Of a stretch of DNA of 41,863 bases, positions 26,001-39,382 are shown piece after piece (positions within the stretch are counted from its first letter, which is position 1; each line of letters opens with the position of its first letter). The notes beneath the pieces are model-generated. The model searched no databases. It had not been told where the DNA came from and worked only from the letters and a program-made list of their open reading frames with translations. Both the position numbers and the translations under genes were made by a program. The DNA comes from Hyphomicrobiales bacterium (GTDB taxonomy: Bacteria > Pseudomonadota > Alphaproteobacteria > Rhizobiales > Devosiaceae), in assembly GCA_015490455.1 (NCBI GenBank), contig WFXU01000015.1, forward strand, positions 1-41,863, given 5' to 3'.

Positions 26001-26738
26001 ATGAGAAAAAATAATAAAAGGCCAATCTATTCTGAAACATCTATAGTTGAATGGCTAATTGAAGAAGAGCCGGTTCGCTATGAAAAAGCAGTCAAATTTA
26101 TGCAAAATAGAGTTGCAGCCATTTTGCAAGGCGAAAAAAAAGAATTAATTTGGCTGTTAGAGCACCCTCCCCTTTATAGTGCCGGCACATCTGCTAAAGA
26201 TGAAGATTTGCTAATCTCCGATAAATTACCAGTCTATAAGAGCGGTCGGGGGGGGCAATATACTTATCACGGTCCCGGACAAAGGGTAATTTATATTATG
26301 CTTGATCTTAGGAAAAGAACAAAAGATGTCAGACTATTTATAAGTGAATTAGAGGGTTGGATTATTGATGTTCTAGATGAATTTAATATTAAGGGAGAAA
26401 TAAGAAAAAATAGGGTTGGGGTTTGGGTAAAACAGCCAATGAACGCCAATAATTCAGAGAGCAAGATTGCCGCCATTGGAGTGCGTCTTAAAAAATGGGT
26501 TAGTTTTCATGGCATATCGTTAAATATATCACCAGATTTATCCCACTATCAGGGTATTATACCTTGCGGAATAAATGAATATGGGGTTACTAGCTTTGAG
26601 GATTTAGGCTATATTATTTCTATGGCTGAAGTAGATATTAGTTTAGAGAAAAATTTTATTAAAAGGTTTGGTCCAATCCATAAAATTACAAAAACTAAAA
26701 ACCATAAAACTGCCGACCAGCAGATGGAATCAAGATGA
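26001..26738 (+). CDS. lipB: Octanoyltransferase LipB
   Basis: Transfers octanoyl from acyl carrier protein to lipoyl domains, the first step of lipoate synthesis. 245 residues. Family motifs are [33 protein letters not shown] split across residues 82-103, [28 protein letters not shown] with the catalytic Lys155, and IIPCGI with the acyl-accepting Cys189. Eight consecutive G (26248-26255) code part of the RGGQ motif. It begins the plus-strand operon lipB-rimO-folP-folB-folK; its stop overlaps the rimO start (ATGA). No strong ribosome-binding site is seen before ATG 26001. Confidence 0.95.
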   Translation: MRKNNKRPIYSETSIVEWLIEEEPVRYEKAVKFMQNRVAAILQGEKKELIWLLEHPPLYSAGTSAKDEDLLISDKLPVYKSGRGGQYTYHGPGQRVIYIMLDLRKRTKDVRLFISELEGWIIDVLDEFNIKGEIRKNRVGVWVKQPMNANNSESKIAAIGVRLKKWVSFHGISLNISPDLSHYQGIIPCGINEYGVTSFEDLGYIISMAEVDISLEKNFIKRFGPIHKITKTKNHKTADQQMESR

Positions 26739-28072
26739 CAAAATCCTTAAATATTGGTTTGGTTAGTTTGGGTTGCCCTAAGGCTTTAGTGGATTCTGAA
26801 CATATTATTACTAGTTTGCGGGCGCAAGGATATAGTTTTTCTGCCGACTATGCCGGAGCGGATATTGTTATTGTCAATAGTTGCGGATTTATAAATAGCG
26901 CTAAGGCGGAAAGTCTTGAAGCCATTGGCGAAGCGATTGATAAGAATGGCAAAGTAATTGTTACTGGCTGTCTTGGGGTTGAGGAGCAATTAATTCGTTC
27001 TATTCATCCTAAAGTCCTAGCAATAAGCGGACCGCATCAATATGAAGAAGTTATAAGGGCGGTGCATAAATATTTGCCACCCGAGCCCAATCCATTTACC
27101 AATTTAGTGCCCCAACAGGGGCTAAAACTCACCCCCAAACATTATTCCTATCTAAAAATATCTGAGGGCTGTAATAATAGTTGTAGTTTTTGCATTATCC
27201 CAAATATTCGTGGTCCGCTAAAATCCCGCCCCATTGCTTCAATTCTTTATGAAGCAGAAAGGCTGGTGAAAGCCGGAACAAAGGAATTATTGATAATTTC
27301 CCAAGATACAGGCGCATATGGTATGGATATAAAATATGCCAAATCAAAATATTATGGTAAAGAAATAGAAGCTAAATTTTCCGAACTGGCAAATTATTTG
27401 GCAAAATTAAATATATGGGTGCGCTTCCATTATATATATCCCTATCCACATATAGATGCAATTTTGCCCCTCATGGCAGATTCCAAAATACTGCCCTATC
27501 TGGATATTCCATTTCAGCATGCTTCACCCAAAATATTAAAATCTATGCGCCGCCCGGCCAATCAGGAAAAAACACTGAACAGAATCAAAAAATGGCGCAA
27601 AATTTGTCCTGATTTAGCTATTCGTTCAACCTTCATTGTTGGCTTTCCCGGAGAAAGTGAAGAGGATTTTGAATTTTTACTGGACTGGATCAAAGAAGCT
27701 GAGATTGACAGGATTGGCTGTTTCGAATATGAACCAGTTGATGGAGCAAAGGCCAATCAGTTGGGAAATCAAATAGATCCGAAAATTAAGTCTGAGAGAT
27801 ATGAACGGCTGATGCAGGTTGCGCAAGATATCAGTGCCAAACGTCTCGCTTTGCGTGTTGGTCAAGTTACAGAATTATTGGTTGATAAAATAGATTTTGC
27901 AAATAACAGGGCAATTGCCCGCTCAAAATGGGATGCGCCAGATATAGATGGAGTAGTATATATTGAAGGAATTAAATCAATCAAGGAAGGTGATTTTTGT
28001 CAGGTAAAAATTACTGCTTCTGATAATTATGATCTTTGGGGAATAAAGGTAAAAAATAATGGACAAACATAA
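26735..28072 (+). CDS. rimO: Ribosomal protein S12 methylthiotransferase RimO
   Basis: Radical-SAM enzyme that methylthiolates an Asp of ribosomal protein S12. 445 residues. The N-terminal UPF0004 domain has the auxiliary-cluster cysteines Cys14, Cys50 and Cys79. The radical-SAM core has GCNNSCSFC with Cys146, Cys150 and Cys153. A C-terminal TRAM domain (about 380-440, [13 protein letters not shown]) holds the substrate. The family markers [12 protein letters not shown] and [11 protein letters not shown] fit RimO rather than MiaB. It overlaps lipB by 4 bases and folP by 14. Like LipA, RimO attaches sulfur with a radical-SAM mechanism, so its place next to lipB may be more than chance. Confidence 0.96.
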   Translation: MTKSLNIGLVSLGCPKALVDSEHIITSLRAQGYSFSADYAGADIVIVNSCGFINSAKAESLEAIGEAIDKNGKVIVTGCLGVEEQLIRSIHPKVLAISGPHQYEEVIRAVHKYLPPEPNPFTNLVPQQGLKLTPKHYSYLKISEGCNNSCSFCIIPNIRGPLKSRPIASILYEAERLVKAGTKELLIISQDTGAYGMDIKYAKSKYYGKEIEAKFSELANYLAKLNIWVRFHYIYPYPHIDAILPLMADSKILPYLDIPFQHASPKILKSMRRPANQEKTLNRIKKWRKICPDLAIRSTFIVGFPGESEEDFEFLLDWIKEAEIDRIGCFEYEPVDGAKANQLGNQIDPKIKSERYERLMQVAQDISAKRLALRVGQVTELLVDKIDFANNRAIARSKWDAPDIDGVVYIEGIKSIKEGDFCQVKITASDNYDLWGIKVKNNGQT

Positions 28073-28898
28073 GGAATATAAAGTCAAAATTGGCAGAAGA
28101 GTGCTAAAATTAGGAAGCAGTCCTACAATTATGGGAATTTTGAACGTAACGCCAGATAGTTTTTCTGACGGAGGATTGCATAAAGGCCCCTATAGTGCAC
28201 TTGAACATGCGAGAAAAATGCTTATGCAAGGAGCACATATTATTGATGTAGGGGGCGAAAGCACCAGACCAGAAGCGGTTAAGGTTTTTAAGCAAGAAGA
28301 ACTTGATAGAATTATGCCCTTCCTGACTTTAATTAAAGAACATGAACCAAATGCTATTATTTCAATTGATTCATATAAAGCGGAGGTTGCCAAACAGGCA
28401 GTTCTGAATGGGGCAAAAATTGTCAATGACGTAAATGGCTTGCAGGGCGAGCCGGAAATGGCAGAAATTGTAGCCGATTTTGATGTAGCGGTTATAATCA
28501 TGCATTGGGATAAAAAACGCAATAGACATAAGGATATAATGGGTGAGATAAAGCGTTTTTTTGAGAAAAGCCTAAAAATCGCGCAAAAAGCAAGAATAAA
28601 GAAGGAAAGGATAATTTTGGATCCAGGCTTTGGTTTTGCCAAATCCTTTAAGGAAAATTATGAAATTTTACGTCGTTTGGAGGAATTACACAATCTTGGT
28701 TTTCCTATTCTGATTGGCACTTCTAACAAATCAATGATAGGTCATTTACTCGATATTGAGGTGCATGAAAGGCTGGCTGGAACCATTGCTACTAATATTA
28801 TTGGCTATGAAAAGGGGGCGCATATTTTTAGGGTGCATAATATTGAAAAAAATATGCAAGCCCTAAAAGTTGCCCATGCAACTAAATATGGCCCCTAA
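28059..28898 (+). CDS. folP: Dihydropteroate synthase
   Basis: Condenses p-aminobenzoate with dihydropterin pyrophosphate in folate synthesis; it is the sulfonamide target. 279 residues. The two signatures are [14 protein letters not shown] (about 27-40) and [11 protein letters not shown] (about 60-70). Further marks are [34 protein letters not shown] and [10 protein letters not shown], and the C-terminal RVHNIE of the pABA/pterin site. The start overlaps rimO by 14 bases, with AAAGG upstream of the ATG. folB follows after 18 bases. Confidence 0.96.
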   Translation: MDKHKEYKVKIGRRVLKLGSSPTIMGILNVTPDSFSDGGLHKGPYSALEHARKMLMQGAHIIDVGGESTRPEAVKVFKQEELDRIMPFLTLIKEHEPNAIISIDSYKAEVAKQAVLNGAKIVNDVNGLQGEPEMAEIVADFDVAVIIMHWDKKRNRHKDIMGEIKRFFEKSLKIAQKARIKKERIILDPGFGFAKSFKENYEILRRLEELHNLGFPILIGTSNKSMIGHLLDIEVHERLAGTIATNIIGYEKGAHIFRVHNIEKNMQALKVAHATKYGP

Positions 28899-28916
28899 CA
28901 AAGTGCTAAGACAGAA

Positions 28917-29301
28917 ATGCATAAGAAACATCTATTTTCTGATAAAATAATAATTAAAAATATGGGTTTTTACGCTTTTCATGGCGCAAAAGCTGAAGAA
29001 AATAGGCTGGGGCAACGTTTTTTTATCGATTTGGAATGTGGAATAAATTTAGCTAAAGCCGGAAAATCCGATGATGTAAATGATACTATCTCTTATGCCG
29101 ATATATATCAGAGCGTAAAACAAAGCACTGAGGGAACTAAATATAAATTAATAGAGGCGTTGGCACATAATATTGTCAAGCAATTATTTACGCAATTTAC
29201 CCCCATAAAAAGTATAAAAATTACCGTTCGTAAACCCGAAGCACCCATTCCGACAATAAGTGGAGAAGTTGCAATTCAGATTTTTAGGAAGCGAAAAGAA
29301 A

Positions 29302-29309
<8 letters not shown>
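28917..29309 (+). CDS. folB: Dihydroneopterin aldolase
   Basis: Cleaves dihydroneopterin to 6-hydroxymethyl-dihydropterin. 130 residues, the usual size. The sequence IIIKNMGFYAFHGAKAEENR starts the fold, followed by GQRFFIDLECGINL, DTISYADIYQSV, YKLIEALAHNIV and VRKPEAPIP. The conserved Glu of the aldolase site lies in EALA and the conserved Lys in VRKPEAP. It sits between folP and folK, completing three consecutive folate steps in one operon. Its stop overlaps the start of folK by 8 bases. Confidence 0.95.
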
Positions 29310-31024
<1,715 letters not shown>

Positions 31025-31132
31025 TCATTAACAAAATCAGTTAGATTGATAATCAAAAATAAAATAAAGTGAAACAAATTTTACTCTTATATGCAATATA
31101 ATATATAATTATGCAATATAATCGGCAAAGAG

Positions 31133-32767
<1,635 letters not shown>

Positions 32768-32810
32768 TTATCTTAAACATAAAAATTGCTGATTCGAAGC
32801 TAATTTTTCT

Positions 32811-32846
32811 TTTTTTACAAAAAAGGGGGGAATTATATTCCCCCTT
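32811..32846 (-). terminator. Rho-independent terminator after secG
   Basis: On the minus strand AAGGGGGAA pairs with TTCCCCC(C)TT around a short A/T loop, followed by a run of six T. The position is 10-45 bases beyond the secG stop. Stem and T tail are both strong. Confidence 0.85.
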
Positions 32847-32855
32847 AATTATATT

Positions 32856-33278
32856 CTAATTAGTTGGTGCGCTAGGTGTATTATTTGTCGGGATGGGAAG
32901 ATTGGGAGCGTCAATTTCGGTCTGATTTTGCCCTTCTTCGCTTGATGATGCCCCTTCCTCCTGAGTTGGAGCGGATATATTGTCCAGCGCATCAAGCACT
33001 GTGGCGGGTGCCTCCCCATCTGTGGCAGCACTATCCAAAATTGAACTTGTGCCCCGTTCTACATCATTAATAATGGTCAGGCCAATTGCGGTAGCCATAA
33101 ATAAGGCCCCTAAAATTGCCGTCGTGCGGGTTAAAATATTAGCAGAAGAGCGAACCTGAGAAAATCCGCCATTATTACCACCAGTGCCAAGCGCTCCACC
33201 TTCTGAACGTTGCAGCAAAATGACCGCAATCATCGCCAACACAATCAATAAATAAATAACAATAAGAATATTAGCCAT
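32856..33278 (-). CDS. secG: Preprotein translocase subunit SecG
   Basis: Small membrane subunit of the SecYEG channel that assists SecA-driven export. 140 residues. TM1 (VIYLLIVLAMIAVILLQRSE, about 6-25) leads into the family motif LLQRSEGGALG and GGFSQVRSSANILTRTTAIL, then TM2 (about 53-70). The C-terminal 60 residues are Asp/Glu/Ala/Pro-rich and disordered, as in many alphaproteobacterial SecG proteins. It is the second gene in the minus-strand run; tpiA ends 113 bases upstream. Confidence 0.94.
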   Translation of the reverse strand: MANILIVIYLLIVLAMIAVILLQRSEGGALGTGGNNGGFSQVRSSANILTRTTAILGALFMATAIGLTIINDVERGTSSILDSAATDGEAPATVLDALDNISAPTQEEGASSSEEGQNQTEIDAPNLPIPTNNTPSAPTN

Positions 33279-33390
33279 TTTTCTTTCTGATAAATTTACT
33301 TTGTCAGCTTCCTACACCTAAAATAGAACAAATGCCACATATTTTTAAGTAAAATTTATGGCAAAATAATATATTGGACAATTATATAAT

Positions 33391-34155
33391 TCAAATTTCA
33401 TCTAACGCCTTGATAATTTTTATAAATTCACTTGTCTTAAGACTAGCACCGCCAACAAGACCACCATTTACATTTTTTATAGATAAAATATTCTTAGCAT
33501 TATCTGGTTTCATTGAGCCGCCATAAAGAATAGGATATTGCATACCATGTTCGCCAAATAAATTAACAAGCTGTTCTCTTATTTTTTGGTGCATTTCTTT
33601 TATTTCATCTAAAGTTGGAACCAAACCGGTGCCAATAGCCCAAATTGGCTCATAAGCAATGATTATTTTATTATTTTTTGCCTCTGAAGGCAGTGAATTC
33701 TTAATTTGCGAAAGCACTTTTTCAACCGCCATATTGGCTTTTCGCTCTTTCTCACTTTCACCAACACAAATTATCGGAGTTAATTTAGCCCTGAAAGCAG
33801 CTCCTACCTTTTTTTGCACAATTTCATCAGTTTCCCCATGTTCCATTCGCCTCTCAGAATGGCCGAGAATAACATAAAGCGCCCCGCAGTCGGCCAACAT
33901 TTCTGCACTAATATCGCCAGTATGCGCCCCCCTTTCCTCCCAGTGGCAATTTTGTCCACCAAAAGAAATTTGACCATATTTTGCGCATTTTTTTGCCATA
34001 TTGAGCAAAGTTGCAGGCGGACAGATAATAATATGGCCTGCCTTATGCTGCATTTGCTCCAACATATTGTCAAGATTGCTAATTTCTGCCAATTGCTCAA
34101 TCAACCCGTTCATTTTCCAATTGCCGGCAATTATCGGCACAATAGTTCCATTCAT
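33391..34155 (-). CDS. tpiA: Triose-phosphate isomerase
   Basis: Interconverts dihydroxyacetone phosphate and glyceraldehyde-3-phosphate. About 254 residues from ATG 34155 (MNGTIVPIIAGNWKMNG), preferred because GGGGAG lies four bases upstream; the frame is open to TTG 34176. Catalytic residues are visible: Lys in AGNWKMN, His in VILGHSERR, and Glu in IIAYEPIWAIGTG. The phosphate loop is YGGSMKPDN and GGLVGGASL. It is divergent from ppiD across about 230 bases, the common alphaproteobacterial arrangement. Confidence 0.97.
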   Translation of the reverse strand: MNGTIVPIIAGNWKMNGLIEQLAEISNLDNMLEQMQHKAGHIIICPPATLLNMAKKCAKYGQISFGGQNCHWEERGAHTGDISAEMLADCGALYVILGHSERRMEHGETDEIVQKKVGAAFRAKLTPIICVGESEKERKANMAVEKVLSQIKNSLPSEAKNNKIIIAYEPIWAIGTGLVPTLDEIKEMHQKIREQLVNLFGEHGMQYPILYGGSMKPDNAKNILSIKNVNGGLVGGASLKTSEFIKIIKALDEI

Positions 34156-34382
34156 AAATCTCCCCTTTATTGGCATTATTCCCTAAAATTTCTCTATTCA
34201 TAAAATATATTTCACCGATATATAGACAGAAAGACTTTATTGTCTTAATCCCACATGCAAATATATTTTACAATATTGCTTAATTGTAATAGTGATCAAA
34301 GGCTGAATATAAAGGATAATATTTCAAAGCTAACAGCTTAGTAATATAACGCTATTTATTGGAGCAGTTAAGGGAACAAATT

Positions 34383-36260
34383 ATGCTTGATAATTTAAGA
34401 AATTTTGCAAGAACATGGCCGGGTAAAATTTTGGGCATATTTATGCTAATCGGTCTTGCCGGCTTTGGTATGAGCGGAGTTTTTACTTCAATCAGCTCCA
34501 ATATTGTTGCAAAGGTGGGAAAAGAAGAAATAAAAACGCGCGATTTCCAGCGCCTTTATTCGCGCCAGCTAAATGAGGTAGCTTCTCAAATCGGCTCTAT
34601 TCCAACTCCCGAGCAGGCAATAGGTTTTGGCATAGCTTCTTCTGTATTAAATAGTCTGGCGGCAGAAGCATCGCTTAACGGATTGGGCAAAAAATTTAGA
34701 CTTGGAGTTTCCGATAGAAAACTTGGCGAACTTGTGCGCCAAGACCCTGCCTTTAATAATGCGCTTGGCTCATTTGACGCGCAAAGTTTTAGAAATGCTC
34801 TTAGAAGTGCCGGCTGGACTGAAAAAGAATATTTTGAAATGCAAACTAAATCTGCTATCCGGCAACAGCTTATTTTGGCGCTTTTTAGCATTGATGCTCC
34901 AAAAGGTGCAAAAGAGCTTGCCACACATTTTAGCGATGATAGGCGAAATGTAGAATATTTCATAATATCCAGAGATAATATATTACCGCCCCCAGAGCCA
35001 ACAAAAGAGCAAATCAAACAATATCTTACAGAGAATGAAAAAGATTTTCAAACAGAGCCCAAACGAGAAGTTGCAATTTTGCTTCTTTCTCCAGAAGCCA
35101 TAGGCAAAAATATTAATATTTCCGAACAAGAGCTTTTAGAAGAATATGAACGCACAAAAGCCAATTTTAACCGTCAGGAAACAAGAACCATACTGCAACT
35201 TGCCCTTAATAGCGACATTTTAGTCAATTTATTTACAACCGCTAAAGAAGCTAATTTGGATTTTAATGACATTATAGCGCAAAATAATCTAACTCCAGAA
35301 AAAATTGGAACTTTAGCAAAATCAGAAATTATTGACAGCGAATTGGCAGAAAAAGCCTTTTCGCTAAATATAGGCGAATATGCGATTATTCCGGGAATTG
35401 GCGGCAAAAGAGTCATTTATGTTGAGAAAATAAATGAGGGGGGAATAATTGATTTTGCCAAAGTAAAAGACGATATAAAGAAAAATCTACAGCTTAAACA
35501 AGGGCGCGCTTTATATATTGAATATCTCGACCAGATTGAAGAACAACGCGCTGCCTTTGTTCCGCTAAAAAACATTGCAGATAAATTTAATCTAGAACTT
35601 AAAATAATTAAAATAACTCAAAGCGGAAAAGGTCTGGAAGAAATAAGAGAAATAAAGGAAGAACATTATACAAAAATTGCTTCAGCCATATTTAGCGCAA
35701 AAAAAGACGCGCTTGCACCATCAGTATCTTTAGGCGCCAACCAAAATTTATGGTTTGATATTTTAACTATTGAACCAGCACGCAGCAAAACTCTTATTGA
35801 AGCGAGCGAAGAAATAAAGCAAATTCTAATTAAAAAGGCAGAGCAAAAAGAGCTTAAAAAAATTGCTGACAGGCTCGTTGACAGAATTAAAAATGGTGAA
35901 GATTTTGCCCAAATTGCCCTTTCAGGACAATTTCCCTTATTGCAGGCCAATAATATTTCAAGATTATCAACAAATGATAATTCCCTAACAAGAGAGGTAA
36001 TATCCGCCATGTTTGCAGGAGATGTCAATCATTTTGGATCGGCCTTAGATGCTGATGGGAATTATGTTATTTTTAAGGTGCTCGAAATAATTGAGGCAGA
36101 TAAGGAAAATGCAGAAGTGAATGAATTTATCGATAATTCTTTCGCCAATTCAATCTATTCTGAATTCGTCAACGCCCTAAGAGAAGAAGCAGGCCTAAAA
36201 ATAAACCAACAAACCCTAAACCAGATTATATCACCAAATAATAATAGATTTGGCGGTTAA
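34383..36260 (+). CDS. ppiD: Peptidyl-prolyl isomerase PpiD/SurA-like, membrane anchored
   Basis: About 625 residues from ATG 34383 (MLDNLRNFARTW), chosen because AAGGGA is close upstream; the frame is open to TTG 34359. One N-terminal membrane helix (GKILGIFMLIGLAGFGMSGV) anchors a periplasmic chaperone. The SurA-like N-domain begins ISSNIVAKVGKEEIKTRDFQ and a parvulin-like rotamase region follows (about 230-370), although its active-site residues look poorly conserved. PpiD helps proteins leaving SecYEG to fold. It starts the plus-strand run into trpE, two bases from the trpE ATG, so trp expression probably depends in part on its promoter. Confidence 0.9.
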   Translation: MLDNLRNFARTWPGKILGIFMLIGLAGFGMSGVFTSISSNIVAKVGKEEIKTRDFQRLYSRQLNEVASQIGSIPTPEQAIGFGIASSVLNSLAAEASLNGLGKKFRLGVSDRKLGELVRQDPAFNNALGSFDAQSFRNALRSAGWTEKEYFEMQTKSAIRQQLILALFSIDAPKGAKELATHFSDDRRNVEYFIISRDNILPPPEPTKEQIKQYLTENEKDFQTEPKREVAILLLSPEAIGKNINISEQELLEEYERTKANFNRQETRTILQLALNSDILVNLFTTAKEANLDFNDIIAQNNLTPEKIGTLAKSEIIDSELAEKAFSLNIGEYAIIPGIGGKRVIYVEKINEGGIIDFAKVKDDIKKNLQLKQGRALYIEYLDQIEEQRAAFVPLKNIADKFNLELKIIKITQSGKGLEEIREIKEEHYTKIASAIFSAKKDALAPSVSLGANQNLWFDILTIEPARSKTLIEASEEIKQILIKKAEQKELKKIADRLVDRIKNGEDFAQIALSGQFPLLQANNISRLSTNDNSLTREVISAMFAGDVNHFGSALDADGNYVIFKVLEIIEADKENAEVNEFIDNSFANSIYSEFVNALREEAGLKINQQTLNQIISPNNNRFGG

Positions 36261-36262
36261 AA

Positions 36263-37774
36263 ATGAGTAATATTGAATATGCTGACTTTGCAAAAAATTA
36301 TGATAGGGGCATGGGGCAAATTTTATGGCGGCGTATAGTTGCCGATCTTGATACGCCCGTTGGCGCTTTTCTAAAATTATCAAAAAATAAGAAAAATAAT
36401 TTTCTACTGGAATCTATTGAGGGTGGTGTAACAAAGGGGCGATTTTCAATTATTGGGCTTGACCCTGATATAATATTGAAAGTTGCGCAAAAAAGAGTGG
36501 AAATAAGCCACCAGGCTCCGCACGGACAAGAAAATTTTGCCATTTGGGAAATAAAACCGCTTGATGCACTACGCGAATTAGTCAGACAATCGCAACTAAA
36601 AATCCCCCAAGAACTCCCCTCAAATGCTGCCGGAATATTTGGTTATTTGGGCTATGATATGGTTCGGCATATGGAAAATTTGCCAAATGAAAATAAGGAT
36701 GAGCTAAATCAGGCCGATGCAATTTTAATGCGTCCTTCATTATTGGCAATTTTTGATAATTTAAGGGATGAACTATATCTAAGTGCGCCAATTTATAAAA
36801 AAGAAGAAATCAGCGCCAAACAAGCATGGGAGAATGCGCAAAATAAGATTGATGAAGCAATTTTACGCCTGGCAAATAATATTGAGCGCCAGGAAGTTCC
36901 AACCTTTATTAAGAATATAAATATCACCTCTAATACTTCCAAAGAAGAATTTTTCTCAATGGTTGAAAGGGCAAAAGAATATATAAAAGCGGGTGATATA
37001 TTTCAGGTTGTGCTTAGCCAGCGTTTTAGTAGTGAATTTTCTCTTCCCCCCAGCACTCTTTATCGCGCATTAAGACGCACTAACCCCTCCCCCTATATGT
37101 ATTTTTTACAGTTTGAGGATTTTTCTATTGCCGGCTCAAGCCCTGAAATATTAGTCAGATTAGATAAGGATAAAAAAATAACAATCCGCCCAATAGCCGG
37201 CACCAGAAAACGCGGTAAAACCCCAAAACGTGATAAAGAATTAGCCAAAGAACTGCTAAATGATCCAAAGGAACTGGCCGAACATTTAATGCTGCTTGAT
37301 TTGGGGCGCAATGATGTTGGAAGAGTTGCAAAAATCGGGTCGGTAAAAGTAGATGATAAATTCTTTTTGGAATATTATTCACACGTAATGCATATTGTTT
37401 CTAATGTTGTTGGTATTTTAGAAGATAATAAGGATTTTGTTGACGCGTTAAGCGCCGGCTTTCCCGCTGGGACAGTATCGGGGGCACCCAAAGTTCGGGC
37501 AATGGAAATAATTGATGAATTAGAAAAAGCAAAACGCGGAATTTATGGCGGCTGTGTCGGCTATTTTGGCGCCGATGGAACTATGGATAGTTGCATAGTT
37601 TTACGCACTGCCATTCTAAAGAACAATAAATTATATGTGCAGGCAGGTGCCGGCATTGTTGCCGATTCAAAACCGCAATTAGAGCAATTGGAATGTGAAA
37701 ATAAAGCCAGAGCCCTATTTAGCGCCGCACAAGAAGCCATCCGTTTTGCCCATGAAAGTGAGATTGGGCAATGA
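36263..37774 (+). CDS. trpE: Anthranilate synthase component I
   Basis: Makes anthranilate from chorismate with ammonia from TrpG. 503 residues. The N-terminal domain holds the tryptophan feedback site region (LLESIEGG, with the Ser of the LLES motif). The chorismate-binding domain has GDIFQVVLSQRFS, NPSPYMYFL, IAGSSPEILVR, RPIAGTRKRGK, DLGRNDVGRVAKIG, and AGFPAGTVSGAPKVRAME with GIYGGCVGYFG. The start is two bases after ppiD, so there is no room for a trp leader peptide. The stop overlaps trpG by 4 bases. Some rhizobia fuse TrpE and TrpG; here they are separate. Confidence 0.96.
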   Translation: MSNIEYADFAKNYDRGMGQILWRRIVADLDTPVGAFLKLSKNKKNNFLLESIEGGVTKGRFSIIGLDPDIILKVAQKRVEISHQAPHGQENFAIWEIKPLDALRELVRQSQLKIPQELPSNAAGIFGYLGYDMVRHMENLPNENKDELNQADAILMRPSLLAIFDNLRDELYLSAPIYKKEEISAKQAWENAQNKIDEAILRLANNIERQEVPTFIKNINITSNTSKEEFFSMVERAKEYIKAGDIFQVVLSQRFSSEFSLPPSTLYRALRRTNPSPYMYFLQFEDFSIAGSSPEILVRLDKDKKITIRPIAGTRKRGKTPKRDKELAKELLNDPKELAEHLMLLDLGRNDVGRVAKIGSVKVDDKFFLEYYSHVMHIVSNVVGILEDNKDFVDALSAGFPAGTVSGAPKVRAMEIIDELEKAKRGIYGGCVGYFGADGTMDSCIVLRTAILKNNKLYVQAGAGIVADSKPQLEQLECENKARALFSAAQEAIRFAHESEIGQ

Positions 37775-38367
37775 AGAAAAAAATACTAGTTATCGATAAT
37801 TATGATAGTTTCACCTATAATTTAGTCCACTTGATAGGCAAATTAAATGTAAAAATAGAAGTTTTTAGAAATGATAAAATTTCTCTCTCTCAAATTAGGC
37901 AAATGAACCCATTTGCGATATTTATTTCACCCGGACCATGCACGCCGACAGATGCCGGAATTTGTATTGATATTATAAAATCTTTCAAAGAAGAAATTCC
38001 AATTTTTGGCGTTTGTCTGGGCATGCAATCAATAGCGCAAGCTTTGGGAGGAAAAATAATTAACGCCCCAACCCTAATGCACGGAAAAATTTCACAAATT
38101 TATCACCAGCAAAAGACAATATTTGCCGGCATAAAAAACGGCTTTATTGCAACTCGCTACCATTCTTTGATAGTTGAAAGAAAAACATTACCAGACGAAT
38201 TAGAAATAATCGCCCAGACAAGTGACAATATAATAATGGGGCTGGCTCATAAAAAATATCCTATTTTTGGGGTGCAATTTCATCCCGAAAGCATATCCTC
38301 ACAATTTGGATTAAATATAATAGAGAACTTTATGAAAATAGCTAATAAATCTAAGTCAGAGAAATAA
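37771..38367 (+). CDS. trpG: Anthranilate synthase component II (glutamine amidotransferase)
   Basis: Supplies ammonia from glutamine to TrpE. 198 residues, class I amidotransferase. The N-terminus is VIDNYDSFTYNLVHLIGKLN, the oxyanion region ISPGPCTPTDAG, and the nucleophile Cys in FGVCLGMQSIAQALGG. The His and Glu of the triad lie in VQFHPESI. The sequence LMHGKISQIYH has the TrpG/PabA-type HGK. It may also serve p-aminobenzoate synthase (PabA) if no second copy exists; folate genes are nearby but on another transcript. It is coupled to trpE by a 4-base overlap. Confidence 0.95.
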   Translation: MKKKILVIDNYDSFTYNLVHLIGKLNVKIEVFRNDKISLSQIRQMNPFAIFISPGPCTPTDAGICIDIIKSFKEEIPIFGVCLGMQSIAQALGGKIINAPTLMHGKISQIYHQQKTIFAGIKNGFIATRYHSLIVERKTLPDELEIIAQTSDNIIMGLAHKKYPIFGVQFHPESISSQFGLNIIENFMKIANKSKSEK

Positions 38368-38368
38368 A

Positions 38369-39382
38369 ATGAACATTGGAAATATTATTGAAAAATTAGC
38401 GCAAAGACAAAATTTGAGCAAAGAAGAAATGAGCTTTGCTATGAATGAAATTATGAGCAATAAAGCTAGCGCGGTTGAAATATCTGCCCTTTTAATGGGA
38501 CTAAGGGTAAAGGGAGAAACTATTGAAGAGATAGCGGCTGCGGTTGCTGTTCTAAGAGAAAAAATGCTCCCCGTTAAAGCGCCAGAAAATTCTATAGATA
38601 TTGTCGGCACTGGCGGAGATGGAAAGGGAACCCTTAATATTTCAACCGCAAGCGCCATTATAGTTGCAGCATCTGGTGTGCCCGTTGCTAAACATGGCAA
38701 TAGGGCGCTTTCGTCAAAATCCGGTAGCTCCGAAGCCCTACAAGCGCTTGGAGTTAAACTGGATTTAAGCGCAGATGAAATAGCAAATTGTATCAAACAG
38801 GCCAATATTGGTTTTATGTTTGCTCCCAACCACCATCCGGCTATGAAATATGTCGGCCCCATCAGATCGGAACTAGGAATAAGAACAATTTTTAACCTGC
38901 TAGGGCCACAGACAAACCCGGCCAAAGTCAAACATTATCTCTTAGGCGTATATGATAAAAAATGGGTTGAACCAATAGCCCACGCCCTAAAGGAAAATGG
39001 AGCTATTTCAGCTTGGGTAGTGCATGGGAATGATGGACTAGATGAAATAACAACTACAACAACAACTTATGTTTGTCAGCTAAGAAATAATAAAATTACC
39101 TCCCTCACTATCAGTCCAGAAGATGCAGGACTACCTTTCGCCAACCCCAAAGATTTGACCGGTAAAGATCCACAATATAACGCCAACAAACTCTTATCTC
39201 TATTAAAGGGTGAAAAATCTCCCTATCGAGATATTGTGCTGTTTAATGCAGCAGCCAGCTTTATCATTGCAGGCAAGGTTGATAATCTGAAAGATGGAGT
39301 GAAATTAGGGGAAAAAATTATTGACGAAGGACTAGCCAAAAATACATTAGAAAAATTAGTCAAGGTCTCAAATAATGGCTAA
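38369..39382 (+). CDS. trpD: Anthranilate phosphoribosyltransferase
   Basis: Joins anthranilate to phosphoribosyl pyrophosphate. 337 residues. The PRPP and anthranilate sites are marked by DIVGTGGDGKGTLNISTASA, VPVAKHGNRALSSKSGSSEAL, and IRSELGIRTIFNLLGPQTNP. The gene starts right after the trpG stop (38367) and overlaps trpC by 8 bases, so the trp run is tightly coupled. The sequence DGLDEITTTTTTYV contains a run of threonine codons (ACAACTACAACAACAACT), a mild microsatellite. Confidence 0.96.
   Translation: MNIGNIIEKLAQRQNLSKEEMSFAMNEIMSNKASAVEISALLMGLRVKGETIEEIAAAVAVLREKMLPVKAPENSIDIVGTGGDGKGTLNISTASAIIVAASGVPVAKHGNRALSSKSGSSEALQALGVKLDLSADEIANCIKQANIGFMFAPNHHPAMKYVGPIRSELGIRTIFNLLGPQTNPAKVKHYLLGVYDKKWVEPIAHALKENGAISAWVVHGNDGLDEITTTTTTYVCQLRNNKITSLTISPEDAGLPFANPKDLTGKDPQYNANKLLSLLKGEKSPYRDIVLFNAAASFIIAGKVDNLKDGVKLGEKIIDEGLAKNTLEKLVKVSNNG

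Noticed and set aside
36230-36270. Tryptophan leader peptide or attenuator before trpE
   Set aside because: Only two bases separate ppiD from trpE.
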